Assembly (NCBI RefSeq): GCF_049671645.1
Contig: NZ_JBATVG010000024.1
Coordinates: forward strand, 1-64,000
Length of the DNA stretch: 64,000 bases
Direction of reading: 5' to 3'
Source: Castellaniella sp049671645
GTDB lineage: Bacteria > Pseudomonadota > Gammaproteobacteria > Burkholderiales > Burkholderiaceae_B
A program made the position numbers and the translations under genes. Of this stretch, positions 17,108-26,125 are shown piece after piece (position 1 is the stretch's first letter; every line of letters begins with the position of its first letter). Below the pieces are notes generated by a model, which worked only from the letters and a program-made list of their open reading frames with translations, ran no database searches and was not told the DNA's origin.

Positions 17108-17884
17108 TCATTCGTTGGCAGGTGCGTCTTCGTCGGCGCCACGCATGCGCTGGCCCAGGCGCCGCGCGCGGCGGATCCGCCATATCCAGATCAGCCAGCC
17201 CGACAGGCTGTAGAGCACGAACAGCAGGAACAGCACCACGGGAGGGTCACTGGACACGAAGACGAACACCGCCACCACCAGCAGCATCACCCAGAACGGC
17301 ACGCTGCGCCCCAGAGCGAAGGACTTGCCGCTGAAAAACGGCGCATTGGACACCATAGCGACGCCGGCGTAGACGGTCACGGCGAAGGCCGCCCAGGGAA
17401 TCAGGCCGTCGGACAGGGACAGCTTGTTGTCCACCGACAGCCAGACGAACCCGGCCACCAGGGCCGCCGCCGCCGGGCTGGGCAGGCCCTGGAAATACTG
17501 TTTGTCGACCTTGCCGATATTGGCGTTGAAACGCGCCAGGCGCAGCGCAGCGCCGACCACGTACACGAAAGCGGCCAGCCAGCCCCAGCGCCCCAGCCCC
17601 TGCAGGGACCATTCATACATGACCAGCGCCGGCGCCATGCCGAAGGAGATCATGTCGGCCAGGGAATCGTACTGCTCCCCGAACGCCGACTGGGTATTGG
17701 TCAGGCGCGCCACCCGGCCGTCCATGCTGTCGAAGACCATGGCCAGGAAGATCGCAATGGCGGCGACCTCGAAATGCTGGTTCATGGCCTGCACGACGGC
17801 ATAGAAGCCGGAAAACAGGTTGGCGGTGGTAAATGCGTTGGGCAGCAGATAGATGCTGCGGCGGCGCTGTCTTTCGTCAGGCAT
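17108..17884 (-). CDS. pssA: CDP-diacylglycerol-serine O-phosphatidyltransferase
   Basis: This 258-residue integral membrane enzyme makes phosphatidylserine from CDP-diacylglycerol and serine. The CDP-alcohol phosphotransferase motif is visible as DSMDGRVARL followed by GEQYDSLAD (about residues 50-80), with all catalytic Asp residues, and several hydrophobic helices follow. The start at 17884 (MPDERQRRRS) is chosen for the family N-terminus; an upstream in-frame ATG (about 17911) would overlap psd. Its product is the substrate of Psd, encoded just upstream in the same operon. Confidence 0.93.
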   Translation of the reverse strand: MPDERQRRRSIYLLPNAFTTANLFSGFYAVVQAMNQHFEVAAIAIFLAMVFDSMDGRVARLTNTQSAFGEQYDSLADMISFGMAPALVMYEWSLQGLGRWGWLAAFVYVVGAALRLARFNANIGKVDKQYFQGLPSPAAAALVAGFVWLSVDNKLSLSDGLIPWAAFAVTVYAGVAMVSNAPFFSGKSFALGRSVPFWVMLLVVAVFVFVSSDPPVVLFLLFVLYSLSGWLIWIWRIRRARRLGQRMRGADEDAPANE

Positions 17885-17891
17885 GGGATGT

Positions 17892-18572
17892 TCAGACTGC
17901 GGAATCATCATCGCGGGAAGGGACGGGAAGTTCGGCCAGCACGGTACTGGTGGCCTTGACCTTGTCGCCGATGGCGACGCGCGGCCGCGTCCCTGGAGGC
18001 AAGTATACGTCCACCCGCGATCCGAAGCGGATAAAGCCGTAGCGCTGGCCCGCATACAGGGACTGCCCGACCCGGGCATGGCACAGGATGCGCTTGGCCA
18101 CCAGGCCGGCCACCTGCACCGCCGTGACGACCTGCCCTTCGGGGGTTTTCAACACCATGGCGTTGCGTTCGTTTTCCAGCGAGGCCTTGTCCAGCGCCGC
18201 GTTGAAGAACTTGCCCGGAAAATAATCGATCGACTGCGCAACGCCGTCGACCGGCACGCGGTTCGAGTGCACGTTGAAGACGTTCATGAAGACGCTGATC
18301 TTCAGCGACGGCCGCCCGCCCGCATAGGGGTCGGCTGCATCCTCGACGCAGACGATGCGCCCGTCGGCCGGGCACAGCACCAGACCTTCGCCATCGGGCG
18401 CCTCGCGCGATGGGTCGCGGAAGAACTGCAGCGCGAACACGGCGAAGATCCAGAACGGGATCGAAACCCACCAGGACCAGGCGCTGATCAGCAGCGCCAC
18501 GATCACGGCGCCGATCAGGATGAGCCAGCCTTCGCGGGCGATCAGGGGATGCGGATAAGGGGGGATTTTCAT
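17892..18572 (-). CDS. psd: Phosphatidylserine decarboxylase proenzyme (short form)
   Basis: This 226-residue enzyme decarboxylates phosphatidylserine to phosphatidylethanolamine. It is the short, archaeal/alpha-beta-proteobacterial type with N-terminal hydrophobic segments (about 13-50). The self-cleavage site that creates the pyruvoyl group is the Gly-Ser pair in FIRFGSRVDVYLPPG near residue 186. FMNVFNVHSNRVPVDG contains the conserved catalytic His. It is directly followed by pssA, so the pair forms the PE branch of lipid synthesis. Confidence 0.94.
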   Translation of the reverse strand: MKIPPYPHPLIAREGWLILIGAVIVALLISAWSWWVSIPFWIFAVFALQFFRDPSREAPDGEGLVLCPADGRIVCVEDAADPYAGGRPSLKISVFMNVFNVHSNRVPVDGVAQSIDYFPGKFFNAALDKASLENERNAMVLKTPEGQVVTAVQVAGLVAKRILCHARVGQSLYAGQRYGFIRFGSRVDVYLPPGTRPRVAIGDKVKATSTVLAELPVPSRDDDSAV

Positions 18573-18588
18573 GGTAGGCGCAAGGATA

Positions 18589-18627
18589 ACCCAAATACGG
18601 GTACGGAACGACCCGAATACGGGTACG
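18589..18627. repeat. 22-bp tandem repeat with internal dyads upstream of psd
   Basis: ACCCAAATACGGGTACG (18589) recurs as ACCCGAATACGGGTACG (18611), 22 bases later. Each unit holds a CCC-n6-GGG-type dyad. The pair lies between the ilvC terminator and the psd start, about two helical turns apart, which fits a protein binding site. Confidence 0.5.
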
Positions 18628-18643
18628 CCTCCGCACCAAAGGC

Positions 18644-18679
18644 AAAACAGCCGGACATCCCGATGGGATGCCGGCTGTT
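18644..18679 (-). terminator. Intrinsic terminator after ilvC
   Basis: On the minus strand a stem of about 15 bases (AACAGCCGGCATCCC with GGGATGTCCGGCTGTT, one bulge) is followed by TTTTG. It lies 18 bases past the ilvC stop and separates it from psd. Confidence 0.85.
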
Positions 18680-18696
18680 CAGCCGCACGAACCGGA

Positions 18697-19713
18697 TCAG
18701 TTCTTGGACTGGTCCACCAGCTTGTTGGCCGCGATCCAGGGCATCATGGCGCGCAGCTTGCCGCCAACCTGCTCGATCTGCGATTCGGCGTTCAGGCGGC
18801 GGCGCGAAGTCAGTTCCGGGGCGCCGGCGGCGTTTTCCAGGATGAAGTTCTTCGCGTAGACGCCGGACTGGATGTCGGCCAGGCATTGGCGCATCGCGGC
18901 ACGGGTGTCGTCGGTCACCACGCGCGGGCCGGTGACGTATTCACCGTATTCCGCATTGTTGGAGATCGAGTAGTTCATGTTGGCGATGCCGCCTTCGTAG
19001 ATCAGGTCCACGATCAGCTTGAGTTCGTGCAGGCATTCGAAATACGCCATTTCCGGCGCATAACCGGCGTCGACCAGGGTCTCGAAGCCCGCCTTGATCA
19101 GTTCGACGGTGCCGCCGCACAACACGGCCTGTTCACCGAACAGATCGGTTTCGGTTTCTTCGCGGAAGTTGGTCTCGATGATACCGGCGCGCCCGCCGCC
19201 ATTGCCCATGGCATAGGACAGGGCCAGGTCGCGGGCCTTGCCGGACACGTCCTGGTGCACGGCGATCAGGTGCGGCACGCCGCCGCCCTGGGTGTAGGTG
19301 CTGCGCACCGTGTGGCCCGGGGCCTTCGGCGCGATCATGATGACGTCGATATCGGCGCGCGGCACGACCTGGCCGTAATGCACGTTGAAACCGTGGGCGA
19401 AGGCCAGCGCGGCGCCCGGCTTCAGGTTGGCGGCGACATCGTTGCGGTAGACCGCCGCGATGTTCTCGTCGGGCAGCAGCATCATGACCACATCGGCGCC
19501 CTTGACGGCTTCGGCGACTTCCTTGACGGTCAGGCCGGCGTTCTCCGCCTTTTTCCAGGAGGCGCCGCCCTTGCGCAGACCCACGGTGACGTGCACGCCG
19601 GAATCATGCAGGTTCTGTGCATGGGCGTGGCCCTGCGAGCCATAGCCGATGATGGCCACGTGCTTGCCCTTGATCAGGGACAGGTCGCAATCTTTGTCGT
19701 AGAAAACTTTCAT
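18697..19713 (-). CDS. ilvC: Ketol-acid reductoisomerase, class I
   Basis: This 338-residue enzyme catalyses the alkyl migration and NADPH reduction that follow acetolactate synthase in valine, leucine and isoleucine synthesis. The cofactor loop GYGSQGHAHAQNL lies at about 25-37. The C-terminal knotted domain carries the Mg ligands in DLFGEQAVLCGG and in the FECLHELKLIVDLIYEGG segment. The length is standard for class I. It is downstream of ilvI-ilvH, with an intergenic repeat between ilvH and ilvC. Confidence 0.98.
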   Translation of the reverse strand: MKVFYDKDCDLSLIKGKHVAIIGYGSQGHAHAQNLHDSGVHVTVGLRKGGASWKKAENAGLTVKEVAEAVKGADVVMMLLPDENIAAVYRNDVAANLKPGAALAFAHGFNVHYGQVVPRADIDVIMIAPKAPGHTVRSTYTQGGGVPHLIAVHQDVSGKARDLALSYAMGNGGGRAGIIETNFREETETDLFGEQAVLCGGTVELIKAGFETLVDAGYAPEMAYFECLHELKLIVDLIYEGGIANMNYSISNNAEYGEYVTGPRVVTDDTRAAMRQCLADIQSGVYAKNFILENAAGAPELTSRRRLNAESQIEQVGGKLRAMMPWIAANKLVDQSKN

Positions 19714-19805
19714 GTTGGATACTCCGATTTTTTAATTCTGAAACGAGAGGTTAGGTACAGCCGGACGCCCGCACAGCGGGACGCCCTTGATATTTACAGC
19801 TTGTG

Positions 19806-19877
19806 CCGCCGGGCCGCCCCAAGGCCGCCCCCATGGGGAGGGGCAGCAAGCGGACGAAGCCTGCGCGGCGTGGGGGC
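19806..19877. repeat. Dispersed intergenic repeat, copy 1
   Basis: A 72-base GC-rich element begins CCGCCGGGCCGCCCCAAGG and ends GAAGCCTGCGCGGCGTGGGG. It stops one base before the ilvH stop codon on the opposite side. A second copy occurs at 34145-34219 with the same ends and a different middle. It has internal self-complementarity (CCCC..GGGG, GCCGC..GCGGC). Confidence 0.75.
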
Positions 19878-20369
19878 TCATAACTTCAGTACGCGTTCGC
19901 CGCGGCCCACGCCGGAAACGCCCGTGCGGACGGTTTCCAGGATGGCGCTGCGGTCCAGCGCCCCGATGAAGGCGGCGATCTTGTCCTGCACACCGGTCAA
20001 TTCAATGGTGTAGGTCTTGTCGGTGACATCGATGATGCGCCCGCGGAAGATTTCCGCCATGCGCTTCATTTCGTCGCGTTCCTTGCCCACGGCGCGCACC
20101 TTGATGAGCATCAGCTCGCGTTCGACGTGCGGCCCTTCGGACAGGTCCACGACCTTGACCACATCCACCAGGCGGTTCAGGTGCTTGGTGATCTGCTCGA
20201 TGATCTCGTCGGACCCGACCGTCACGATGGTCATGCGCGACAGCGTGGGGTCCTCGGTGGGCGCCACGGTCAGGGTTTCGATGTTGTAGCCGCGCGCCGA
20301 AAACAGGCCCACCACCCGCGACAGGGCGCCGGGTTCGTTTTCCAGCAAAACGGAAATGACGTGTTTCAT
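19878..20369 (-). CDS. ilvH: Acetolactate synthase small (regulatory) subunit
   Basis: This 163-residue protein has an N-terminal ACT domain (MKHVISVLLENEPGALSRVVGLFSARGYNI region) and the C-terminal ALS_ss domain, as in IlvH/IlvN. It binds valine for feedback inhibition and activates the large subunit. It starts 11 bases after the ilvI stop. Both domains are complete. Confidence 0.97.
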   Translation of the reverse strand: MKHVISVLLENEPGALSRVVGLFSARGYNIETLTVAPTEDPTLSRMTIVTVGSDEIIEQITKHLNRLVDVVKVVDLSEGPHVERELMLIKVRAVGKERDEMKRMAEIFRGRIIDVTDKTYTIELTGVQDKIAAFIGALDRSAILETVRTGVSGVGRGERVLKL

Positions 20370-20379
20370 GGTTATCCCC

Positions 20380-22101
20380 TCACAGATCCTCGGCGCCCAG
20401 CAACATTTCCGTCAGCCCGCGGCCAGTTTTGACCATGGGCCAGACGTTCTCGGTCTGATCCGTGATGAAGTCCATGAATACCAGGCGGTCCTTGTACTTC
20501 GTGAAGGCCTCGCGCAGCGCCGGTTCGACATCCGCCGGTTTCTCGATGCGCATGCCCACATGACCGTAGCTTTCCACGAGCTTGACGAAATCCGGCAGGG
20601 CATCGACATAGGATTCGGAATAACGCGAACCGTATTCGATCTGCTGCCATTGGCGCACCATGCCCAGATAGCGGTTATTCAGGCACAGGACCTTCGGCGT
20701 CAGGTGGTACTGCTTGCAGGTGGACAGTTCCTGGATGTTCATCTGGATCGAGCCCTCGCCGGTGATGACGGCGACGTCGCGGTCCGGATTGGCCATCTGC
20801 ACCCCCATGGCGTACGGCAGGCCGACGCCCATGGTGCCCAGGCCGCCGGAATTGATCCAGCGGCGCGGTTCCGGGAAGGGATAATACTGGGCCGCCCACA
20901 TCTGGTGCTGCCCCACGTCGGACGTGACGAAAGCCTGGCCGCGCGTGACTTCCCACAGTTTCTGCACCACGTACTGGGGCTTGATCACCGTGTCGGAACT
21001 TTCGTAATCCAGGCATTTGCGCCCGCGCCAGGCATCGATCTGCTGCCACCAGGCATCCAGGCGCTGTTCCGCCGCGCCCTCTTCGGCCAGCGATTGCGCA
21101 TACAGGCCGATCAGGTCCTGCAGGACCTCGCGCACGTCGCCCACGATGGGCACGTCCACCCGCACCCGCTTGGAAATCGACGAGGGGTCGATGTCGATGT
21201 GGATGATCTTGCGCGGCACCTGGGCAAAATGCTTGGGGTTGCCGATCACCCGGTCGTCGAACCGCGCGCCGATGGCCAGCAGCACGTCGCAGTTCTGCAT
21301 GGACATATTGGCTTCGTAGGTGCCGTGCATGCCCGGCATGCCCACGAATTTTTCGTCCGTGCCCGGCAAGGCCCCCAGCCCCATCAGGGTGGTGGTGCAC
21401 GGCGCCCCGGTCATGCGCACCAATTTGCGCAGTTCGTCGGCGGCATCGGCCAGCACCACCCCGCCCCCCGCGTAGATCATGGGGCGTTCGGCGGCCAGCA
21501 GCATCTGCACGGCCTTCTTGATCTGGCCCTGATGCCCCTTGGTGACCGGCGCATAGGAGCGCAGCACGGTCGGACCGCGCTTAGGCGTGTATTTGCAGGT
21601 CGCCACGGACACGTCCTTGGGAATATCCACCAGGACGGGGCCGGGACGGCCGGAACGCGCGATATAGAAAGCGCGGCGCATGGTTTCCGCCAGGTCCTTC
21701 ACATCGCGCACCAGGAAGTTGTGCTTGACGCAGGGCCGCGTGATGCCCACGGTATCGCATTCCTGGAAAGCATCCTGGCCGATCGCGTGCGTGGGCACCT
21801 GACCGCTGATGACGACCATGGGGATCGAGTCCATGTAGGCCGTGGCGATGCCGGTCACGGCATTGGTCACGCCTGGGCCGCTGGTCACCAGGCACACGCC
21901 TGTCTTGTCCGAGGATCGGGAGTAAGCATCCGCCGCGTGAACCGCGGCCTGCTCGTGTCGCACGAGGACGTGCTGGAATTTGTCCTGCTTGTAGATGGCG
22001 TCGTAGATGTAGAGGACGGCACCGCCCGGGTAGCCAAACACGTGGTCTACGCCTTCCTCGATCAGACAACGCACGACGATGTCGGCGCCATTGAGTTCCA
22101 T
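20380..22101 (-). CDS. ilvI: Acetolactate synthase large (catalytic) subunit
   Basis: This 573-residue thiamine-diphosphate enzyme condenses two pyruvates, or pyruvate with 2-oxobutyrate. It has the three usual domains: an N-terminal PYR domain with the catalytic Glu in RHEQAAVHAADAYSR (about 47), a central FAD-binding domain, and a C-terminal PP domain with GEGSIQMNIQELSTCKQY and NNRYLGMVRQWQ. The metal motif reads GEG rather than the common GDG, a conservative change. Upstream lies a candidate promoter with an early hairpin terminator. Confidence 0.97.
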   Translation of the reverse strand: MELNGADIVVRCLIEEGVDHVFGYPGGAVLYIYDAIYKQDKFQHVLVRHEQAAVHAADAYSRSSDKTGVCLVTSGPGVTNAVTGIATAYMDSIPMVVISGQVPTHAIGQDAFQECDTVGITRPCVKHNFLVRDVKDLAETMRRAFYIARSGRPGPVLVDIPKDVSVATCKYTPKRGPTVLRSYAPVTKGHQGQIKKAVQMLLAAERPMIYAGGGVVLADAADELRKLVRMTGAPCTTTLMGLGALPGTDEKFVGMPGMHGTYEANMSMQNCDVLLAIGARFDDRVIGNPKHFAQVPRKIIHIDIDPSSISKRVRVDVPIVGDVREVLQDLIGLYAQSLAEEGAAEQRLDAWWQQIDAWRGRKCLDYESSDTVIKPQYVVQKLWEVTRGQAFVTSDVGQHQMWAAQYYPFPEPRRWINSGGLGTMGVGLPYAMGVQMANPDRDVAVITGEGSIQMNIQELSTCKQYHLTPKVLCLNNRYLGMVRQWQQIEYGSRYSESYVDALPDFVKLVESYGHVGMRIEKPADVEPALREAFTKYKDRLVFMDFITDQTENVWPMVKTGRGLTEMLLGAEDL

Positions 22102-22342
22102 GATGGATTCCTTTCTTAACCTGCGTCATGCACCAAGCGGCCTATTGGCAGCCCGGGCCAGTCCTGGCGGTCCGCAACATGATCCGACGCTGGGCGATTC
22201 ACGGAATCGCTTTGCCCGGACACATCGGGGAACCAGTCTGCACCCCTTGGCACAGGACACTCGCGCCATCGGGCGCAGTGTGGTGGAAATGGACGCCCCG
22301 GACCACGCTTGTGGCGCATCCTGGAGCATAAAACGGAAGACG

Positions 22343-22366
22343 AAAAAAACCGGGTGTGTGACCCGG
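22343..22366 (-). terminator. Hairpin-T7 terminator in the ilvI leader (candidate attenuator)
   Basis: On the minus strand CCGGGT, loop CACAC, ACCCGG is followed by seven T residues. It lies about 50 bases after the likely transcription start and 240 bases before ilvI, so it should control readthrough into the operon. Confidence 0.7.
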
Positions 22367-22412
22367 GGGTTCGCCACATCGGCCAACCCTGATGCGGGGT
22401 GGCGGAACGGCT

Positions 22413-22441
22413 AATTTACCGCGTTGCAACATGCGCCGCAA
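22413..22441 (-). promoter_or_regulatory. Candidate sigma70 promoter of ilvIHC
   Basis: TTGCGG (22436-22441) and TAAATT (22413-22418) on the minus strand are 17 bases apart. The predicted start is near 22406. Confidence 0.45.
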
Positions 22442-22558
22442 GCGAAGCCGCCCCATCGTCCCGATTGCGACACGCCCGGTGTCGGGAAACTCCCACCAAA
22501 GCCGCCAGACTTTCTATACTGCGGATATTGCCCTGCTCCGGGTTCAAGGCTTCTGCGC

Positions 22559-24775
22559 ATGACCCCCTCGACACCGCAACTGCAACGTTTCTTCTACAGC
22601 CATTACTTCTTCGGCGGCTTGCGCCAGGCAACGGGCGTCCTGCTGCCCGCCTTGGTGCTGTCGGGCCTGTTCGGCTGGACCGCCGCCGGCTTCGTGGCGG
22701 CCGTGGGCGCGGCCTGCGTGGCCATCCTGGATCAACCCGGCGGTCCCCGGCGTTACGGCATCAACGGCATGTTCGCCGCTCTGTGCCTGGGGTCGGCGAC
22801 CACCGCCATGACGGGGCTGGCCGCCAGCCATGCGCTGGCGATCTGGCTGGTGGTCCCGGCCCTGTGCTTCGCCTTTTCCATGTTGACGGTCTACGGCAAA
22901 CACGGCGGGCTATTGGGATTCGCCTGTCTGCTGATCATGACGCTGACCCTGCGCACGCCGCTGACACCGGCCGATGTGCTGCAGCACACCCTGACCTCGT
23001 TCCTGGGCGGGGCGTTCTACCTGATCTACAGCGCCATCGCCCACCGCGTCCTGTGGCATCGGGAAGAACAGCAGGCGCTGTCGGTGGCCCTGTTCGCCAC
23101 GGCGGATTACATCGCCACTCGCGCCCGCTTCTACGACGTCCACCTGGATCTGGACGAAAGCTACCGGCAACTGATCCGCCGCCAGGCCGCGATGACCGAC
23201 GCCCATCAGGCCGCCCGCGACATGGTCCTGCGCGAACTGCCTCGCGGCACGACGTCGCGCGCCGATCGCCTGCGCCAGGGTCTGCTGAACCTGTTCGTGG
23301 ACATGGTCAGCCTGCTCGACAGCACCGTGGCCACCCACACTGACTACGCCACCTTGCGCCAGGCACTGCCCGACAGCGATGCCCTGCTGTTCGTGCGCGA
23401 CGCCATGCGCAAGCTGGCCGACAACGTGTCCGGCCTGGCGCTGAACGTGGCCCGCAACCGCCGCACCCGGGTGCGCAACAGCGTGAAAGCGGAACTGAGG
23501 GCGCTGGAATTCGAACTGCAGCAACTGCGCGAACAGGGCCTGCTGCAAAGCAACCCCGAGCTCTACGCCCTGCTGGTGCAGGTGCTGCGCCGCCTGCGCA
23601 ACATGACGCGCCAGGTGGACCGCATGGCGGACCATTCCGTCAACCCGCTGCCGCCGGACTCCGATCTGTCGAAAGCCAATCGCTCCCTGAACCGCTTCCT
23701 GACCCGCCAGAAGTGGCAACTGGGGCTGCTGACCCACAATCTGCACGGACAATCCGCCCATTTCCGCTACGCCATCCGGGTCGCCATCGCCGCCCTGTTG
23801 TCGATGGTGGTCGGCAACCTGCTGGCCCTCACGCCGATGGTCCGCACCCTGGACCCGGGCATGGCCGGCCACAGCTACTGGATCATCCTGACGGTGCTGA
23901 TCATCATGAAGCCGGGGTTCGCCCTGACCCGCCAGCGCAACGGCTGGCGGCTGATCGGCACCCTGATCGGCTGCGGCCTGTCGCTGGTGCTGTTCTACCT
24001 GGGGCTGAATCCGAAGCTGTATCTGCTGATCCTGGTAGCCTGCAGCGTGCTGGGCTACAGCCTGATCCAGGTGAACTACACCCTGTCGGCGGTCTTCAAC
24101 ACCTTGTTCGTGCTGCTGGTCTTCCATTTCCTGGTGCCGGGATCCAACACAGTCGTCGGCGAGCGCCTGGTGGATACCGTGATCGGCAGCATCCTGGCCC
24201 TGACGTGCAGCTACATCCTGCCATCGTGGGAACGCAACACCCTGGAGGACCTGGCCCGCGCCATGCGCACGGCCAATCAGGCCTTCCTGCACGGCGGTCT
24301 GGCTTTCGTGCAGGCCTCGCGCCTGGCCCGCCGCGCCGGCCGGGCCGACGACGCGGAACTGCAGGAAGCGGAAACCCAGTGGAAACTGGGCCGCAAGAAC
24401 GTGCATATCGCCTTCAGCAATTTCGCCGCCGCGTTCTACCGGATGATGGACGAACCCACCCGCCGCCAACGCCACGTCCCCGAATTCAACCGCCTGATGA
24501 TCCAGCATCACGCGCTGGCCTCGCAGATCGCCGCCGTGATTCCGCAACTGGCGCTGCTGGACGCGGAACCCGACGGCATCCGACAGGCGCTGGCGGCGAC
24601 GGACGATTTTCTGGCGGATCGCCCCGCCGCCCCGCCCAATGTGATCGAAACCGACGGCGACCATGCAGCGCTGGCCTATCCGCTGCGGCAGATGATCAAG
24701 GCCGCCCAGCAGATCCGCGACAATATGCAGGCGCTGGGGTCTGGCCCGGACGGCGCGCGCGCCCAGCCCGCCTGA
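22559..24775 (+). CDS. FUSC-family inner-membrane transporter (YccS/YhfK-like)
   Basis: This 738-residue protein has the two-block structure of FUSC-superfamily proteins: N-terminal helices (about 15-155), a soluble middle (about 160-410), a second helix block (about 420-560) and a soluble C-terminus. The second block contains the family pattern around HSYWIILTVLIIMKPGFALT. Relatives include YccS, YhfK and the aromatic-acid exporter AaeB, implicated in efflux of aromatic acids. The start at 22559 is the first ATG giving the family N-terminus. No membrane-fusion partner is adjacent. The family is firm, the substrate unknown. Confidence 0.85.
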   Translation: MTPSTPQLQRFFYSHYFFGGLRQATGVLLPALVLSGLFGWTAAGFVAAVGAACVAILDQPGGPRRYGINGMFAALCLGSATTAMTGLAASHALAIWLVVPALCFAFSMLTVYGKHGGLLGFACLLIMTLTLRTPLTPADVLQHTLTSFLGGAFYLIYSAIAHRVLWHREEQQALSVALFATADYIATRARFYDVHLDLDESYRQLIRRQAAMTDAHQAARDMVLRELPRGTTSRADRLRQGLLNLFVDMVSLLDSTVATHTDYATLRQALPDSDALLFVRDAMRKLADNVSGLALNVARNRRTRVRNSVKAELRALEFELQQLREQGLLQSNPELYALLVQVLRRLRNMTRQVDRMADHSVNPLPPDSDLSKANRSLNRFLTRQKWQLGLLTHNLHGQSAHFRYAIRVAIAALLSMVVGNLLALTPMVRTLDPGMAGHSYWIILTVLIIMKPGFALTRQRNGWRLIGTLIGCGLSLVLFYLGLNPKLYLLILVACSVLGYSLIQVNYTLSAVFNTLFVLLVFHFLVPGSNTVVGERLVDTVIGSILALTCSYILPSWERNTLEDLARAMRTANQAFLHGGLAFVQASRLARRAGRADDAELQEAETQWKLGRKNVHIAFSNFAAAFYRMMDEPTRRQRHVPEFNRLMIQHHALASQIAAVIPQLALLDAEPDGIRQALAATDDFLADRPAAPPNVIETDGDHAALAYPLRQMIKAAQQIRDNMQALGSGPDGARAQPA

Positions 24776-24779
24776 ACGA

Positions 24780-24805
24780 CGGCGGGCCGGCACGCCGGCC
24801 CGCCG
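24780..24805. terminator. GC-rich hairpin between convergent FUSC and TRAP genes
   Basis: GGCGGGCCGGC is followed two bases later by its exact complement. There is no clear T-run, but its place between two convergent stop codons suggests a shared transcription end. Confidence 0.5.
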
Positions 24806-24808
24806 GAT

Positions 24809-26125
24809 TCAGATGGGAGCCCCCATGATCAGGTCGGGCAGCCAGGTGACGACCTGCGGGAAGATGCTCAGCAGGACGATCGCCCCCATCATCACCAGCA
24901 CATACGGCAAAGCCCCCACCAGGATCTCCCGCGTCGGAACATCCGGCGCGATGGCATTCAACACGAACAGGTTCAGGCCCACCGGCGGCGTGATCAGGCC
25001 GATCTCCATGTTGACGGTCAGGATGACGGCGAACCAATACGGGTCGAACCCGGCCTGGGTGATGATGGGCAGCAGCAGCGGCGCCGCCATGACGATGATG
25101 GCGACCGGCGGCAGGAACATGCCGGCTACCAGCAGGAACACGTTGATCAGCCCCATCAGCAACCAGCGATTGATTTCCAGCGAAGCAATGGCGGCCGCCA
25201 GCGACTGCGTGATGAACAGGGACGACAGCGCGAAGGCGAACAATTCCGCCGAAGCCATGATCATCATGATCATGACGCTTTCGCGCATGGCGGAACCGAA
25301 GACACCGGTGTAGGTCCGCATCCGGAACAACCTATACACCACGGCCACCACGACCAGGGTCAGCAAAGCCCCCGCGCCGGCGGCCTCCGAGGGCGTCGCC
25401 ACCCCGCCATACAGCACGAACAGCATCCCCAGGATGATGAGCAGCAGCGGCAGAACGCGCGGCAACGCCTCGAGTTTGTCGCGCCAGGAGTAGTGCCCGG
25501 CGTTCGCGCCGAACCGGAATCCCTTGCGTCGCGCATCGAACAGCGCCCAGGCCATGAAAAGCGCCGTCAGCAACAGGCCGGGGATGACGCCGGCCAGGAA
25601 CAGCCGTCCGATCGACGTCTGAGTCGAAATGCCGTAGACGATCATCGTGACCGACGGCGGGATCAGGATGCCCAGGGTTCCCCCCGCCGCGATCGAACCG
25701 GTGGCCACGGAAGCCGGATAGCCGCGCCCCAGCATCTCGGGAATCCCCATTTTTCCGATGGCGGCGCAGGTGGCCGGACTGGACCCCGTCATGCCGGAAA
25801 AGATGGCGCAGGCCCCGATGTTGGACAGGATCAACCCGCCGGGAACTTTGTACAGCCAGCGATCCAGGGCCTTGTACAGATCCCCGCCGGCGGGCGTTCC
25901 CGCCACGATCGCCCCCATCAGGACGAACATGGGGATGGCCACGTAACCCAGATTGGCGATGCCGGAGAACATGGTCTCGGCCAGCACGTAGATCACGTCG
26001 GGTCCCATGTCCAGAAACAGGCCCGCGACAGCCGCCAGGCCCAGGGCGAATGCGATCGGCATCCCCGTGGCCAGCATCAGACACAGGCCCACGATGATGC
26101 TGATTCCTGCCAAAGTCGGCGTCAT
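24809..26125 (-). CDS. TRAP transporter large permease (DctM/MatM-type)
   Basis: This 438-residue, roughly 12-helix large TRAP subunit forms the conducting part of a Na+-coupled organic-acid importer. Family marks are SGMTGSSPATCAAIGKMGIPEM, the GILIPPSVTMIVYG motif and the C-terminal TPPVGLNLFVLN. The start at 26125 overlaps the dctQ-like stop by four bases (ATGA). It closes a minus-strand operon of malonate genes, so malonate is the likely substrate, as reported for MatPQM in Sinorhizobium. Confidence 0.9.
   Translation of the reverse strand: MTPTLAGISIIVGLCLMLATGMPIAFALGLAAVAGLFLDMGPDVIYVLAETMFSGIANLGYVAIPMFVLMGAIVAGTPAGGDLYKALDRWLYKVPGGLILSNIGACAIFSGMTGSSPATCAAIGKMGIPEMLGRGYPASVATGSIAAGGTLGILIPPSVTMIVYGISTQTSIGRLFLAGVIPGLLLTALFMAWALFDARRKGFRFGANAGHYSWRDKLEALPRVLPLLLIILGMLFVLYGGVATPSEAAGAGALLTLVVVAVVYRLFRMRTYTGVFGSAMRESVMIMMIMASAELFAFALSSLFITQSLAAAIASLEINRWLLMGLINVFLLVAGMFLPPVAIIVMAAPLLLPIITQAGFDPYWFAVILTVNMEIGLITPPVGLNLFVLNAIAPDVPTREILVGALPYVLVMMGAIVLLSIFPQVVTWLPDLIMGAPI

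Larger units (their letters stand above)
22102..22558. other. Long leader of the ilvIHC operon, divergent from the FUSC gene
   Basis: This 457-base region lies between ilvI (minus) and the FUSC gene (plus). It holds the promoter and early terminator listed separately. Near the other end TATACT (about 22515) is a possible -10 box for the FUSC gene, and a GACAC/GTGTC hairpin lies at 22469-22483. No leader peptide rich in Ile, Val or Leu was found, nor any T-box or other known riboswitch. Confidence 0.5.

Noticed and set aside
20356..22119. Plus-strand open frame opposite ilvI
   Set aside because: Antisense shadow of a certain gene with typical GC-rich composition.
22910..24793. Minus-strand open frame of about 627 codons opposite the FUSC gene
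   Set aside because: No start signal and no domain; the plus-strand protein has clear membrane blocks and family motifs.
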